A DNA stretch of 64,000 nucleotides from Fervidifonticultor_A tertius (GCA_031459235.1 JAVKIY010000005.1:7049-71048), one strand, 5' to 3'. Shown: positions 16,041-25,036, counted from the stretch's first letter. Program-made: numbers and translations. Notes: a model not told the origin generated them from the sequence alone.

Positions 16041-16063
16041 GCAGCACCCGCCGCGTTATTTTC

Positions 16064-16072
16064 AGTATATCA
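16064..16072 (-). promoter_or_regulatory. Extended -10 promoter element for coxG, overlapping the asparaginase stop codon
   Basis: On the minus strand the bases read TGA-TATACT, matching the extended -10 pattern TGnTATAAT at all but one position. The TGA is also the stop codon of the asparaginase gene. The surrounding stretch (about 16055-16075) is distinctly AT-rich for this genome. No convincing -35 is present, as is usual for extended -10 promoters. It would allow coxG to be transcribed separately. Confidence 0.4.
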
Positions 16073-17047
16073 GAACAGATCGTCGGCCAGGTAGTCCCGC
16101 AGCGCCTCGCCGCGCAGCCCGTTGCCCAGCCCGACCGCCAGCCGTAGCCGCGCCTTGTGACCGGGCAGGTCGTGGACGAAGGCGACCCCGCGGCGTTGCA
16201 GGTCGCGGAACGCGCCCTCGTACCCGTAGGCGTCCCACATCGCGCCGGCGTGGCAGCGGGTCGTCGCCACGACCGCCACCCCGCCGGCGATCGCCTGGTC
16301 GATCGCCGGCAGCAGCGCGGGTGGGACCCGGCCGCCGCCGAAGGCCTCGAGCACGATGCCGCGCGCGCCCGAGGCCAGGCTGCAGCGGATGAACCGGTCG
16401 TCGGCATCCACCGCCAGCCGGATCAAGTCCACGGCGGGTTCCAGGCGATTGGGCAGCACGCGTCGCGGTACCGGCGCGGTCACGAACGCGATCCGATCGC
16501 CGTAGCAGAGGCCGGCCGGCCCGGTCACCGGCGAGCGGTACGTGTCCTCCTTCTGCCCGTTGGTCTTGGTGACCCAGCGAGCCGAGTGCACCTCCTCGTT
16601 GAGCACCACGAGCACGCCGCGGCCGCGCGCGCCCGGCGCAGCCGCGGTGCGGATGGCATCGTAGAGGTTCCGGTAGCCGTCGAAGCCGATCTGCGAGGCG
16701 TTGCGCATCGCGCCGGTGAAGACGACCGGGACCTCCCCGGGGACCGTGAGGTGCAGGTAGTACGCCGTCTCCTCCAGCGTGTCGGTGCCGTGCGTCACGA
16801 CGATCCCGTCGGTGCCGGGACGCGCCGCCAGCGCCGCGACGCGGTCGGCGAGGTCACGGATCATCGCCAGCGTGACGTGGGCGCCGGGCACGAACGCGAA
16901 CTCCTCCACCTCGACCGTGGCCACGGCGTCCAGCCCCGGGATCTCGCGCAGCAGGTCGGCGCCCCGCAGCGCCGGCCGCGCGCCCCGGCCGTCGGTATCG
17001 CGCGTGGAGATGGTGCCGCCGGTTGTGACGACCACGATGTGGGGCAT
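16070..17047 (-). CDS. ansA: L-asparaginase, bacterial type I/II fold
   Basis: A 325-aa asparaginase/glutaminase. The first active-site loop TTGGTIST lies at residues 8-15 with nucleophile Thr12, and the second motif THGTDT at 85-90 with the Thr88/Asp89 pair. FTGAMRNASQIGFDG follows, and the C-terminal domain contains GARGIVLEAFGGG. It hydrolyses L-asparagine to aspartate and ammonia. No signal peptide is seen, suggesting a cytoplasmic enzyme. ATG 17047 is chosen because the family begins a few residues before TTGGT; upstream in-frame codons are not family-like. It is divergent from the small secreted-protein gene at 17159. Confidence 0.9.
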   Translation of the reverse strand: MPHIVVVTTGGTISTRDTDGRGARPALRGADLLREIPGLDAVATVEVEEFAFVPGAHVTLAMIRDLADRVAALAARPGTDGIVVTHGTDTLEETAYYLHLTVPGEVPVVFTGAMRNASQIGFDGYRNLYDAIRTAAAPGARGRGVLVVLNEEVHSARWVTKTNGQKEDTYRSPVTGPAGLCYGDRIAFVTAPVPRRVLPNRLEPAVDLIRLAVDADDRFIRCSLASGARGIVLEAFGGGRVPPALLPAIDQAIAGGVAVVATTRCHAGAMWDAYGYEGAFRDLQRRGVAFVHDLPGHKARLRLAVGLGNGLRGEALRDYLADDLF

Positions 17048-17118
17048 ACTAGCCTCCGAGGGCCCGCCCCGCGCATCGGGCGCCGGCGGCGGGTGGTACC
17101 ACACCCTTTGATACGCGG

Positions 17119-17141
17119 GCGCGGGCGTCCTGCGCCCGCGC
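17119..17141 (+). other. 9-bp GC hairpin in the leader of the secreted-protein gene
   Basis: GCGCGGGCG (17119-17127) pairs perfectly with CGCCCGCGC (17133-17141) across a five-base loop, 18 bases upstream of the ATG at 17159. It lies between divergent genes. It could shape translation initiation of the downstream gene or be incidental in high-GC DNA. Confidence 0.3.
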
Positions 17142-17158
17142 GAGCGAGGGGGTGCGCG

Positions 17159-17746
17159 ATGCGCAGGCGTGTCAGGGTCATCGCGGCGGCGGGGCTGGCG
17201 TTCGCCCTGATCGGCGCGCCCGCGCTCGCCCAGCCCGAGGGGCCGGGCAGCGGGGGCGCGCCCGGGCCGGGCAGCCGGGTGCTCGGAGACGGGTTGATCG
17301 TGCCGGGCCAGCGCATCGGCCCGGCGCGGCTCGCCATGACCGTCGAGCAGATCATCGCGGCGGTGGGCCGGCCGCCCACGCGCGACGAGTTCCCCGCCGA
17401 CGGGGTCGTGCTCTACGAGTGGCGCGAGGAAGGCCTGTGGGTCTCACAGGTCGCGGGCACCGGCCGCATCCGGGTGATCAGCGTCTTTGGCACCTCCGAT
17501 CGCTACCGCACCGACCGCGGTGTCGTCCTGCTGACGCCACGCGCGCGCATCGAGGCGGTCTACGGCCGGGGCTTTCGCGCCTACGACTACCCGGCGGAGG
17601 GCATCACGCTGCTCCGCTACCACGCGCTCGGGCTGCAGTTCGGCATCGTGAACCAGCCGTCCAACCCGACCATCCACGGCCGCGCGTTCCAGATCGGCGT
17701 GTTCCGCCCGGGCGACCTGCCGCCGGTGCGGCGGCCGGCGCCCTAG
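17159..17746 (+). CDS. Secreted/periplasmic protein of unknown function
   Basis: A 195-aa protein with a clear Sec signal peptide (MRRRVRVIAAAGLAFALIG, cleavage near APALAQ, about residue 25). The mature part is Gly/Pro-rich at first, then a compact domain containing ARLAMTVEQIIAAVGRPPT, YEWREEGLWVSQV and RIEAVYGRGFRAYDYP. The pattern of 'MTVEQI..AVGRP', an equation-like beta-sheet region and 'LTPRARIEAVYG' resembles small lipocalin/BamE-like periplasmic domains that track duplicated sub-motifs. No firm family was recognised. It is flanked by a divergent asparaginase gene and a convergent aldehyde dehydrogenase gene, so neighbours give little functional hint. Confidence 0.6.
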   Translation: MRRRVRVIAAAGLAFALIGAPALAQPEGPGSGGAPGPGSRVLGDGLIVPGQRIGPARLAMTVEQIIAAVGRPPTRDEFPADGVVLYEWREEGLWVSQVAGTGRIRVISVFGTSDRYRTDRGVVLLTPRARIEAVYGRGFRAYDYPAEGITLLRYHALGLQFGIVNQPSNPTIHGRAFQIGVFRPGDLPPVRRPAP

Positions 17747-17770
17747 CGCGGCGCTGGCGGTCCCTCGTCC

Positions 17771-19264
17771 TCAGTAGAGGTTCCCGGTGCGCGGGACGCC
17801 CGTGTAGTCCAGGTAGACGACCTTCAGCTCGCTGTAGAAGTCGATCGCCACGCTGCCCTGCTCGCGTGGGCCGACGCCCGTGGCTTTGGTCCCGCCGAAG
17901 GGCAGGTGGGCCTCGCCGCCGACCGTCGGGTTGTTGACGTGGACGATGCCGACCTCGCTGCGGTCCACGAACCGCATCGCCGCGCCGACGTCGCGCGTGT
18001 AGACGGAGGACGCCAGGCCGTAGGGCACCGCGTTGGCCGCCTCGAGCGCCGCGTCGAAGTCGGGCACGCGGCAGACCGCGAGCACCGGCCCGAAGATCTC
18101 CTCCTGGAAGATACGCATGGACGGGGTGACGTGGTCGAAGACGGTCGGCGCGACGAACCAACCGGCCGCCAGCGCGCCGTCGGTCAGCCGCCGGCCGCCG
18201 GTGAGCAGCCGGGCACCCTCGCGGACGCCGATGTCGATGTAGTCGAGCACGGTGCGCATCTGGGCCTCGTCCACCGACGGCCCCACCTCGGTGGACGGCT
18301 GCAGTCCGTCGCCCACGACCAGGCGCGCGGCGCGGGCGACGACCTCCTCCACGAAGCGGTCCGCGATGCCCGGGGTGACGATGACGCGGCTGGTGGCTGT
18401 ACACCGCTGGCCGGTGCTCCCGTAGGCGCCCTGGATCGTCCCGGTGACAGCCAGCTCCAGGTCCGCGTCGTCGAGCACCACCACGGGGTTCTTGCCGCCC
18501 ATCTCCGCCTGCACGCGCATGCCCGCCGCCGCGGCCTGGCGGTAGAGGCGCGTGCCGATCTCGTTGGAGCCGGTGAACGACACCGCCCGCACCGCGGGGT
18601 GCGTGAGGAGCTCCTCGCCCACGGTGCCGCCCGGACCGATGACCATGTTCACCACGCCCGGCGGCATGCCGGCTTCGTGAAAGATCTCCATCAAGACCGA
18701 GGCGGTCCACGGGGTGAGCGTGGCCGGCTTGAGCACCACCGTGTTGCCACACACCAGCGCCGGCGCCAGCTTCCAGATCGGGATCGCCACCGGGAAGTTC
18801 CAAGGGGTGATCAGCGCCACCACCCCGAGCGGCTCGCGCTTCGTGTAGGTGAACGTATCGGGCCGCTCGCTGGGGAGCGTCTCGCCGCGCAGCCGGCGGC
18901 CCTCCCCGGCGATGTACTCGAGGATGTTGCGGCTGCGCTGGAGCTCACCCGTGGCCTCGGCCAGGGTCTTGCCCTCCTCGCGCGTGAGGATCTCGGCCAG
19001 CCGCGGGAGCTCGCGCTCGAAGAGCTCGAGCACGCGGAAGAGCATCCGGCCGCGCACCGGCCCGGGCGTATCGCGCCAGGCGGGGAAAGCCGCGGCGGCG
19101 GCCTCGATCGCCGCGGCCGCCTCCTCGCGGCTCGACTGCGGCACCTGGCCGAGCACCTCGCCGGTCGCCGGATTGCGGTTCGTGACGAAGCGGGTCGCGG
19201 CGGACTCCTGCCAGCGGCCGGCGATGAAGTTGCGATAGGTGTGCGTCCCGGCGGTGATAGCCAT
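17771..19264 (-). CDS. NAD(P)-dependent aldehyde dehydrogenase
   Basis: A 497-aa ALDH-superfamily enzyme. The catalytic Glu254 is in EMGGKNP, the nucleophile Cys288 in GQRCTATSR, the cofactor-binding FTGS at 230-233 and the TPWNFP motif at 153-158. The C-terminal FGPVLAV and LPFGGTKATGVG are typical of the alpha-ketoglutaric semialdehyde/aldehyde dehydrogenase branch. It oxidises an aldehyde to the acid with NAD(P)+. ATG 19264 follows an AGGAGGGG Shine-Dalgarno sequence and begins the family-typical N-terminus (YRNFIAGRW). It lies downstream of the PiT phosphate transporter gene, separated by 83 bases containing a weak hairpin, so it may be transcribed separately. Confidence 0.92.
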   Translation of the reverse strand: MAITAGTHTYRNFIAGRWQESAATRFVTNRNPATGEVLGQVPQSSREEAAAAIEAAAAAFPAWRDTPGPVRGRMLFRVLELFERELPRLAEILTREEGKTLAEATGELQRSRNILEYIAGEGRRLRGETLPSERPDTFTYTKREPLGVVALITPWNFPVAIPIWKLAPALVCGNTVVLKPATLTPWTASVLMEIFHEAGMPPGVVNMVIGPGGTVGEELLTHPAVRAVSFTGSNEIGTRLYRQAAAAGMRVQAEMGGKNPVVVLDDADLELAVTGTIQGAYGSTGQRCTATSRVIVTPGIADRFVEEVVARAARLVVGDGLQPSTEVGPSVDEAQMRTVLDYIDIGVREGARLLTGGRRLTDGALAAGWFVAPTVFDHVTPSMRIFQEEIFGPVLAVCRVPDFDAALEAANAVPYGLASSVYTRDVGAAMRFVDRSEVGIVHVNNPTVGGEAHLPFGGTKATGVGPREQGSVAIDFYSELKVVYLDYTGVPRTGNLY

Positions 19265-19285
19265 GGGGAACCCCTCCTCTGCCGC

Positions 19286-19311
19286 GCCCGAATCGGGGGA
19301 AACTTCCGGGC
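19286..19311 (-). other. Weak hairpin between the PiT and aldehyde dehydrogenase genes
   Basis: GCCCGAA and TTCCGGGC can pair with a single-base bulge around an 11-base loop. It lies downstream of the leftward phosphate transporter gene and just before the aldehyde dehydrogenase Shine-Dalgarno sequence. It has no T-tract, so its role as terminator or leader structure is uncertain. Confidence 0.25.
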
Positions 19312-19347
19312 AGGTTCTACGGACGGGCCCGCCGGTCCTCGCGGCGG

Positions 19348-20283
19348 CTACCGGAGGAGGGCGTAGGCCTCGAAGAGCACGGACGCGATCAGCGAGGCGG
19401 CGGCCACGCTGGCCAGCCAGGTGGCGGGGATGAGCCAGAGCAGCCTCCGGTTGACGGCCATCATGCCCTTGGTCAGCCCCACCCCGGCGACGGCGCCCAC
19501 GATCGCCTGCGAGGTGGAAACCGGCACCCCGACCTGCGTGAAGACGTGGGTGGTGAGCGCGGTCGCGGTCGCGGCGACCAGGGCCGAGACCGGGTCGAGC
19601 GCCGTGATCTGCTTGCCGACCAGCATGATGACGCGTCGGCTGAATGTGAGCACGCCCGAGGCGATCGCCACCCCGCCGAGCACCGCGCCCGCGGCCGGGC
19701 TGACGAGCCCCACCGCCACGAAGGGCGCCATGGCGTTGCCCACGTTGTTCGACCCAAGCGCGTACGCCGCGTAGCAACCGACCAGGACCCCGGCGACCCG
19801 GACCGTCTGCTGGAACGCCAGGGTCCCGCCCAGCCGGCGGGCCGAGAGCGCCGCGAGCGCGCGGTACAGCACGTAGGCGATCGCCCCGGCCCCGAGTGGG
19901 GCGGTCACCATTGAGGCCACCACCCTGACCAGCGACGGCGCGTGGAACCCGGTCCGCTGGATCAGCCCCACCGCGACCAGCGCGCCGACGATCGCGTGCG
20001 AGGTCGAGATCGGGACCCCGTAGAGCGTGAGGACATTCACGACGACCGCCGCGGACAGCGCGGCCACCACGCTCATCTCCAGGCTGAGCGGCGTCAGCCG
20101 GCCCAGCACACCGAAGACCTTCTGGCCTTCCACCACCGCGCCCAGGAAGGTGAAGATCGCGGCCAGCACGATTGCGCGGCGATAGGAGATGATGTTGGCG
20201 CCGATCTGCGGGCCGAAGGTGTTGGCCGCGTCGTTGGCGCCGACACCCCAGCCCAGGTAGAGCCCCGGCAGCAGGGCGAGCAT
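19348..20283 (-). CDS. pit: PiT-family inorganic phosphate transporter
   Basis: A 311-aa integral membrane protein with the duplicated PiT signatures: GANDAANTFG at residues 15-24 and GSNNVGNAMAPF near residue 180. Related PVSTSQAIVG/PISTSHAIVG repeats appear in both halves. About ten transmembrane segments are visible. It imports inorganic phosphate coupled to a cation. It starts ten bases after the DUF47 gene, the usual Pit-accessory arrangement. The length is short for the family, consistent with bacterial minimal PiT proteins lacking the large cytoplasmic loop. Confidence 0.92.
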   Translation of the reverse strand: MLALLPGLYLGWGVGANDAANTFGPQIGANIISYRRAIVLAAIFTFLGAVVEGQKVFGVLGRLTPLSLEMSVVAALSAAVVVNVLTLYGVPISTSHAIVGALVAVGLIQRTGFHAPSLVRVVASMVTAPLGAGAIAYVLYRALAALSARRLGGTLAFQQTVRVAGVLVGCYAAYALGSNNVGNAMAPFVAVGLVSPAAGAVLGGVAIASGVLTFSRRVIMLVGKQITALDPVSALVAATATALTTHVFTQVGVPVSTSQAIVGAVAGVGLTKGMMAVNRRLLWLIPATWLASVAAASLIASVLFEAYALLR

Positions 20284-20293
20284 CGCCGGGGCG

Positions 20294-20962
20294 CTACAGG
20301 CTGGTCCCGATGTGCAGGATCTCCAGGCGGTCCCCCGTGTCCTCGACCTGGTCGGAGATCTCGGTGAGCGTCTCCAGGAACTGCTTCTGGTGGATCTTGT
20401 GCGCCAGCGTCGCGCCCGACGTGAAGATCTGGCGCGTGAGCTTCCACTCAATGTCGTCGATCTCGGACTCGGTGACGCCCACGATGCGGAGCCGGTCACG
20501 CAGCACCCGCTCGTCGCCCGAACTGAAGAACGTCGTCACCGCGTCGTGCAGCGCCGCGAACGCGGCCTGCGTGCGCTCCGCGATCTGCCGCAGCGGCTCG
20601 GCGAGCTCCGCGGCCAGCTCGGGGCGCTGGCCCAGCAGGAAGTCGCACGTGGTCTCCGCGGCGTCAGCGACCATGTCCATGCGCTCCACGAACCCGTGGA
20701 TGTCGGAACGGAAGATGGGCAGGAACGCGCCTCGGTAGAGCAGGTCGTTGACCGACCGGCGCAGGGCGTCGGCGTCGGTCTCCAGGTGGTCCACGTGGAT
20801 GGCGCCGGCCTTCGCCGCCTCCAGCCGGCCCCCCAGGTAGTCGTCGAGCACCTCACGCGTGCGCGCCACGCACTCGCCGACCTTGTCCAGGTGCTGGAGG
20901 AGGAGCGTCCGGACCTCGCGCTCCCGGCCCTGTCCGAACAGAAACTGCACCGCCCGCGCCAT
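20294..20962 (-). CDS. DUF47/PhoU-like Pit accessory protein
   Basis: A 222-aa all-helical protein beginning MARAVQFLFGQGREREV. PhoU-like DUF47 signatures include HLETDADALRRSVNDLLYRG and ITESEIDDIEW-like sequence (VTESEIDDIEWKL). These proteins modulate PiT-type phosphate or metal transport and bind metals through conserved acidic residues. It immediately precedes the PiT gene with a ten-base gap. ATG 20962 is the natural family start. The gene is divergent from the second coxL across 103 bases in which no clear promoter was seen. Confidence 0.88.
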   Translation of the reverse strand: MARAVQFLFGQGREREVRTLLLQHLDKVGECVARTREVLDDYLGGRLEAAKAGAIHVDHLETDADALRRSVNDLLYRGAFLPIFRSDIHGFVERMDMVADAAETTCDFLLGQRPELAAELAEPLRQIAERTQAAFAALHDAVTTFFSSGDERVLRDRLRIVGVTESEIDDIEWKLTRQIFTSGATLAHKIHQKQFLETLTEISDQVEDTGDRLEILHIGTSL

Positions 20963-21065
20963 GGGGTCCCTCCACCGCAGTTTTCCCCCGACCTCTTCGT
21001 CGGCGCCCGCGACGCGCCCTCCGGGGGAGGACCGTCGCGCGAGCGCCGCGAAGGGGGAGGAGCCC

Positions 21066-23411
21066 ATGGGCACGCGGTATTTCGGCGAACCGGTGCGGCG
21101 CCGCGAGGACCCGCGCCTGCTGACCGGGCGGGGCACCTACGTGGACGACGTTCGGCCGCCGCTGCTCCTCCACGCGGCGGTGCTGCGCAGCCCGCACGCG
21201 CGCGCCCGCATCAGCCGGCTCGACGCCTCGCGCGCGGCGGCGGCGCCGGGCGTCGCGCTCGTGCTCACGCACGCCGACCTGCCGCCGGCGCTGCGCGAGC
21301 CCCTGCCGCGGCTCATCCCCCACCCCGCGCTCGTCCACCACAAGACCCAGTACGCCCTGGCTCCGGGCCAGGTGCGGCACGTGGGCGAGCCCGTCGCGTT
21401 CGTGGTCGCCGAGAGCCGCTACCAGGCCGAGGACGCTCTCGACCTGATCGACGTCGCCTATGAGCCGCTGCCCGCGGTCACCGACCTGGAGGACGCGGTG
21501 CGGCCGGGCGCGCCGCTGGTGCACGACGACATGGGGACCAACGTGTGCGCCGAGTACACGCAGCGCGTGGGCGACCCCGACGCGGCGTTCGCGGCCGCGC
21601 CGCACGTCTTCCGCGAGCGGCTGCGCATGGACCGCGGCGCGGCGTCGCCCATCGAGACCCGCGGCGTGGTCGCGCTCTGGGACGCGCAGACGCGCGAGCT
21701 GGTGGTCTACGACTCGACGCAGGCGCCCATCCGAATCCGCAACTACCTGGCGGCCCTGCTCGGGCTCCCGCAGAACCACGTCCGCGTGATCGCGCCCGAC
21801 GTGGGCGGGGGCTTCGGCCCGAAGATCATGATGTGCTATCCGGAGGAGCTCCTGGTGCCGCACGCGGCGATGCGCCTGGGGCGGCCCGTCAAGTGGATCG
21901 AGGACCGCCGCGAGAACTTCGTCTCGATGAACCAGGAGCGCGAGCAGATCCACGACGCGGAGATCGCCGTGGACGCCGACGGCCGCATCCTGGCCGTGCG
22001 CACGCGGTTCCTCTACGACTCGGGCGCCTACATCCCCTACGGGATCATCGTGCCCATCGTCGCGAGCACGCAGCTCGTGGGGCCTTACCGCATCCCCAAC
22101 TACGAGTGCACCTTCAAAGCGGTCTTCACCAACAAGGTGATCGTGAGCCCCTACCGCGGCGCGGGCCGGCCGCACGGCTGCTTCGTCATGGAGCGGCTGA
22201 TGGACCGGGTCGCCCGCGAGCTCGGGCTCGACCGCGCCGAGGTGCGGCGCCGGAACCTGATCCAGCCCCACGAGTTCCCCTACGACACCGGGCTGATCTT
22301 CCAGGACAACGCCCCGCTCATCTACGACAGCGGAAACTACCCGGCGCTGTTCGCGCGCGCGCTCGAGCTGATCGACTACGAGGGCTGGCCGGCGGCCCAG
22401 GCCGCGGCGCGCCGCGAGGGCCGCGCGCTCGGCCTCGGGCTCGCGCTGTACGTGGAGGGCACGGGGATCGGCCCCTACGAGGGCTGCCGCGTCACCGTCG
22501 AGCCCAGCGGCAAGGTCTACGCCGCCACCAGCGTTGGCACCCAGGGCCAGGGACACTTCACGTCGTTCGCGCAGATCGTCGCCGATGCGCTCGGTGTGGA
22601 CGTCGCGGACGTGACGGTGACCACCGGCGATTCGGGCGCGTTCGGCTGGGGCACCGGCACGTTCGCGAGCCGGGCCGCGGTCGTGGCCGGCAACGCCGTG
22701 GCGCTCGCGGCCCGCGCGGTTCGCGACAAGGCGCTGCTCGTCGCGGCGCGGCTGCTCGAGGCCCGTCCCGAGGATATCGAGCTCGCCGGCGGCCGCGCCT
22801 TCGTCCGCGGCGCGCCCGCGCGGTCGGTGGCGCTCGGCGAGGTGGCCGTGGCCGCGAACCCGCTGCGCGGCACCATCCCCGCGGAGTGGGAAGGACCGGG
22901 GCTGGAGGCCTCCCGCTACTTCGCGCCGCCGCGCGGGACGTTCGCCGCGGGCTGCCACGCCGCCGTGGTGGAGGTGGACCGCGAGACCGGCGCGCTGCGT
23001 GTCCTGCGCTACGTGGTCGTGCACGACTGCGGCCCGATTATCAACCCGCTCATTCTGACCGGTCAGATCGAGGGCGGCGTCGCGCAGGGCATCGGCAACG
23101 CCTTCTACGAACAGATCGTCTACGATCCCGACGGGCAGGTCCTGACCCAAACCTTCATGGACTACCTGCTGCCCACCGCCTCGGAGGTGCCGCCGGTGGA
23201 GATCGCGCACATCGAGACCCCCTCGCCGCTGAACCCGCTGGGCGTCAAGGGGGCGGGTGAGGCCGGTGTCATCCCGGTCCCGGCAACGATCGCCTCGGCG
23301 ATCGACGACGCGCTGGGAACCCGGATCACGCAGATGCCGCTGTCGCACCAGCGACTGCTTGAGCTGGCGCGGCGCGCGCCCGTGGGCGCGGCCGCTGGGG
23401 GCGCGGCGTGA
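21066..23411 (+). CDS. coxL: Molybdopterin-binding large subunit of xanthine-dehydrogenase-family hydroxylase (CoxL-like), copy 2
   Basis: A 781-aa catalytic subunit. DVGGGFGPK lies at residues 245-253, the active-site loop PYRGAGRP at 362-369, and the catalytic Glu732 in GAGEAG. The loop is of the 'form II' type rather than AYRCSFR, so CO oxidation is unlikely; an aromatic, heteroaromatic or aldehyde substrate is more probable. ATG 21066 follows GGGGGAGGAG, a strong Shine-Dalgarno sequence. It overlaps the next gene by four bases (GTGA). Gene order L-M-S differs from copies 1 and 3. Confidence 0.92.
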   Translation: MGTRYFGEPVRRREDPRLLTGRGTYVDDVRPPLLLHAAVLRSPHARARISRLDASRAAAAPGVALVLTHADLPPALREPLPRLIPHPALVHHKTQYALAPGQVRHVGEPVAFVVAESRYQAEDALDLIDVAYEPLPAVTDLEDAVRPGAPLVHDDMGTNVCAEYTQRVGDPDAAFAAAPHVFRERLRMDRGAASPIETRGVVALWDAQTRELVVYDSTQAPIRIRNYLAALLGLPQNHVRVIAPDVGGGFGPKIMMCYPEELLVPHAAMRLGRPVKWIEDRRENFVSMNQEREQIHDAEIAVDADGRILAVRTRFLYDSGAYIPYGIIVPIVASTQLVGPYRIPNYECTFKAVFTNKVIVSPYRGAGRPHGCFVMERLMDRVARELGLDRAEVRRRNLIQPHEFPYDTGLIFQDNAPLIYDSGNYPALFARALELIDYEGWPAAQAAARREGRALGLGLALYVEGTGIGPYEGCRVTVEPSGKVYAATSVGTQGQGHFTSFAQIVADALGVDVADVTVTTGDSGAFGWGTGTFASRAAVVAGNAVALAARAVRDKALLVAARLLEARPEDIELAGGRAFVRGAPARSVALGEVAVAANPLRGTIPAEWEGPGLEASRYFAPPRGTFAAGCHAAVVEVDRETGALRVLRYVVVHDCGPIINPLILTGQIEGGVAQGIGNAFYEQIVYDPDGQVLTQTFMDYLLPTASEVPPVEIAHIETPSPLNPLGVKGAGEAGVIPVPATIASAIDDALGTRITQMPLSHQRLLELARRAPVGAAAGGAA

Positions 23412-24283
23412 AGCCCGCGCCGTTTCGCTACGTGGCCCCGCGCACCCGCGCGGAGGCGCTCGACGCGCTGCGGCGGTACGGGTCGGACGCGAAGCTGCTC
23501 GCCGGCGGACAGAGCCTGGTGCCGCTGCTGGCGATGCGGCTCGCACGTCCGGGGATCGTCATCGACCTCAACCGCATCGGTGACCTGGCCTACGTGCGGC
23601 CGGCGCGCGGGGGGGTGGCGATCGGGGCGATGACCCGGCAGCGCGCGGCCGAGGACGACCCGCTCATCGCGTCCCGGTACCCGCTGATGGTCGCGGCCTT
23701 GCGCTGGGTGGGCCACCCGCAGATCCGGACCCGCGGCACGATCGGCGGCAGCCTGGCGCACGCCGACCCCGCGGCCGAGCTCCCGGCGGTCGCCGCGGTG
23801 CTGGGCGCGCGCTTCGTGCTGGCGAACGCGCGGCGCGAGCGGATCGTGGACGCGGCCGACTTCTTCACCGGGTACCTGACGACGGCGCTCGGGCCAGACG
23901 AGATGCTGACCGAGATCCGCCTCCCCCCACCGCCCGAACGGACCGGGTGGGCGTTCACCGAGGTCGCCCGCCGCCACGGTGACTTCGCCCTGGTCGGTGC
24001 GGCCGTACTGCTCGTCGGCGACGGCGAGGGCCGGTGCGCCGAAGCGCGCCTGGCGTTTGCGGGCGTGGGATACGGCCCGGTGCGTGTGCCCGAGGCGGAG
24101 CGTGCACTGGCCGGCGAGCGCGTGACCGAGGCGCTGGCCGCCGAGGTCCGCCGCATCGTCTCGCGCAGCGTCGAACCCGAGGGCGACATCCACGCGACGG
24201 CCGACTACCGCCGGCATGTCGCCGGCGTGCTGGCGGCGCGCGCCTTGATCGAAGCCGCCAGCCGTCTGGAGGTGCGAACATGA
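23408..24283 (+). CDS. coxM: FAD-binding medium subunit (CoxM-like), copy 2
   Basis: A 291-aa flavoprotein subunit with KLLAGGQSLVPLLAMRL (about residues 29-45), the central GHPQIRTRGTIGGSLAHAD, and the C-terminal ADYRRHVAGVLAARAL. It transfers electrons from the 2Fe-2S subunit. The GTG start overlaps the coxL stop (GTGA). Its own stop overlaps the ATG of the small subunit gene (ATGA), so the three subunits are translationally coupled. Confidence 0.92.
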   Translation: MKPAPFRYVAPRTRAEALDALRRYGSDAKLLAGGQSLVPLLAMRLARPGIVIDLNRIGDLAYVRPARGGVAIGAMTRQRAAEDDPLIASRYPLMVAALRWVGHPQIRTRGTIGGSLAHADPAAELPAVAAVLGARFVLANARRERIVDAADFFTGYLTTALGPDEMLTEIRLPPPPERTGWAFTEVARRHGDFALVGAAVLLVGDGEGRCAEARLAFAGVGYGPVRVPEAERALAGERVTEALAAEVRRIVSRSVEPEGDIHATADYRRHVAGVLAARALIEAASRLEVRT

Positions 24284-24933
24284 AGCGAGCGCCGAAGAAC
24301 GCGCGTCGGAGCCGGACAGCGGGCGCGTCCCGGCCAAGGCCCGGACGGGCACGGCGCCGCGCCCCGGGCGGGCGGAAGGTCGCGGGGCCGCGGGCGGCCG
24401 CGACCAGAGCGACAGCCGCCCTGCGGGGTCGCGCCGGGCGCCTCGTACCGGTCGGCGAGGCCGAGGTGCGCCTGGTGGTCAACGGCGCCGAGGTGCGCCG
24501 CACGGTCGAGGTGCGCCGGACGCTCGCGGACTTCCTGCGGGAGAACCTGGGCCTGACCGGTACGCACCTGGGCTGCGAGCACGGCGTCTGCGGTGCGTGC
24601 ACCGTGCTCCTGGACGGCCAGCCCGTGCGGTCGTGCCTGCTGTTCGCGGTGCAGGCCACGGGCCACGAGGTCACGACGGTCGAGGCGCTCGGCACGCCCG
24701 AGGCGCTCTCACCGCTGCAGCAGGCGTTTATGGACCACCACGGCCTGCAGTGCGGCTTCTGCACGCCGGGCATCCTGATGAGCGCCCATGCGCTGCTCCG
24801 CGACCGCCCCCGCGCCACCGAAGAGGAGATCCGCGAGATGCTCGGCGGCCACCTCTGCCGCTGCACCGGCTACCAGGGCATCCTCCGCGCGCTGCGCGCC
24901 GCCGCCGGCCTGCCACCGAACCCGGTGCACTGA
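24280..24933 (+). CDS. coxS: 2Fe-2S small subunit (CoxS-like), copy 2, with a long basic N-terminal extension
   Basis: A 217-aa protein whose last ~155 residues are a normal CoxS: first cluster Cys99, 104, 107, 119 and second cluster Cys158, 161, 193, 195. The first ~58 residues are an Arg/Ala/Pro-rich basic extension (MKRAPKNARRSRTAGASRPR and onward) absent from ordinary small subunits such as copies 1 and 3. The ATG at 24280 overlaps the coxM stop (ATGA), supporting it as the real start. Internal alternatives are GTG codons near VPVGEAEV, without an obvious ribosome binding site. The extension lacks the RRxFLK Tat motif, so export is not implied. Confidence 0.88.
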   Translation: MKRAPKNARRSRTAGASRPRPGRARRRAPGGRKVAGPRAAATRATAALRGRAGRLVPVGEAEVRLVVNGAEVRRTVEVRRTLADFLRENLGLTGTHLGCEHGVCGACTVLLDGQPVRSCLLFAVQATGHEVTTVEALGTPEALSPLQQAFMDHHGLQCGFCTPGILMSAHALLRDRPRATEEEIREMLGGHLCRCTGYQGILRALRAAAGLPPNPVH

Positions 24934-25036
24934 CCCGCAGCCGACGGGGCGCTGGCCATTGCATCGGATCCGTCCTCGGCGCGGTCCTGATCCTGGCCCT
25001 CTACCGCGCCGTCAGGAAGCCGTCACGAGCATCGTC

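Noticed and set aside
20853..23546. 897-codon open frame on the minus strand opposite coxL copy 2
   Set aside because: It mirrors the codon pattern of a clear coxL gene, is Arg/His/Gly/Val-rich and shows no domain. High GC at third positions commonly creates such antisense frames.
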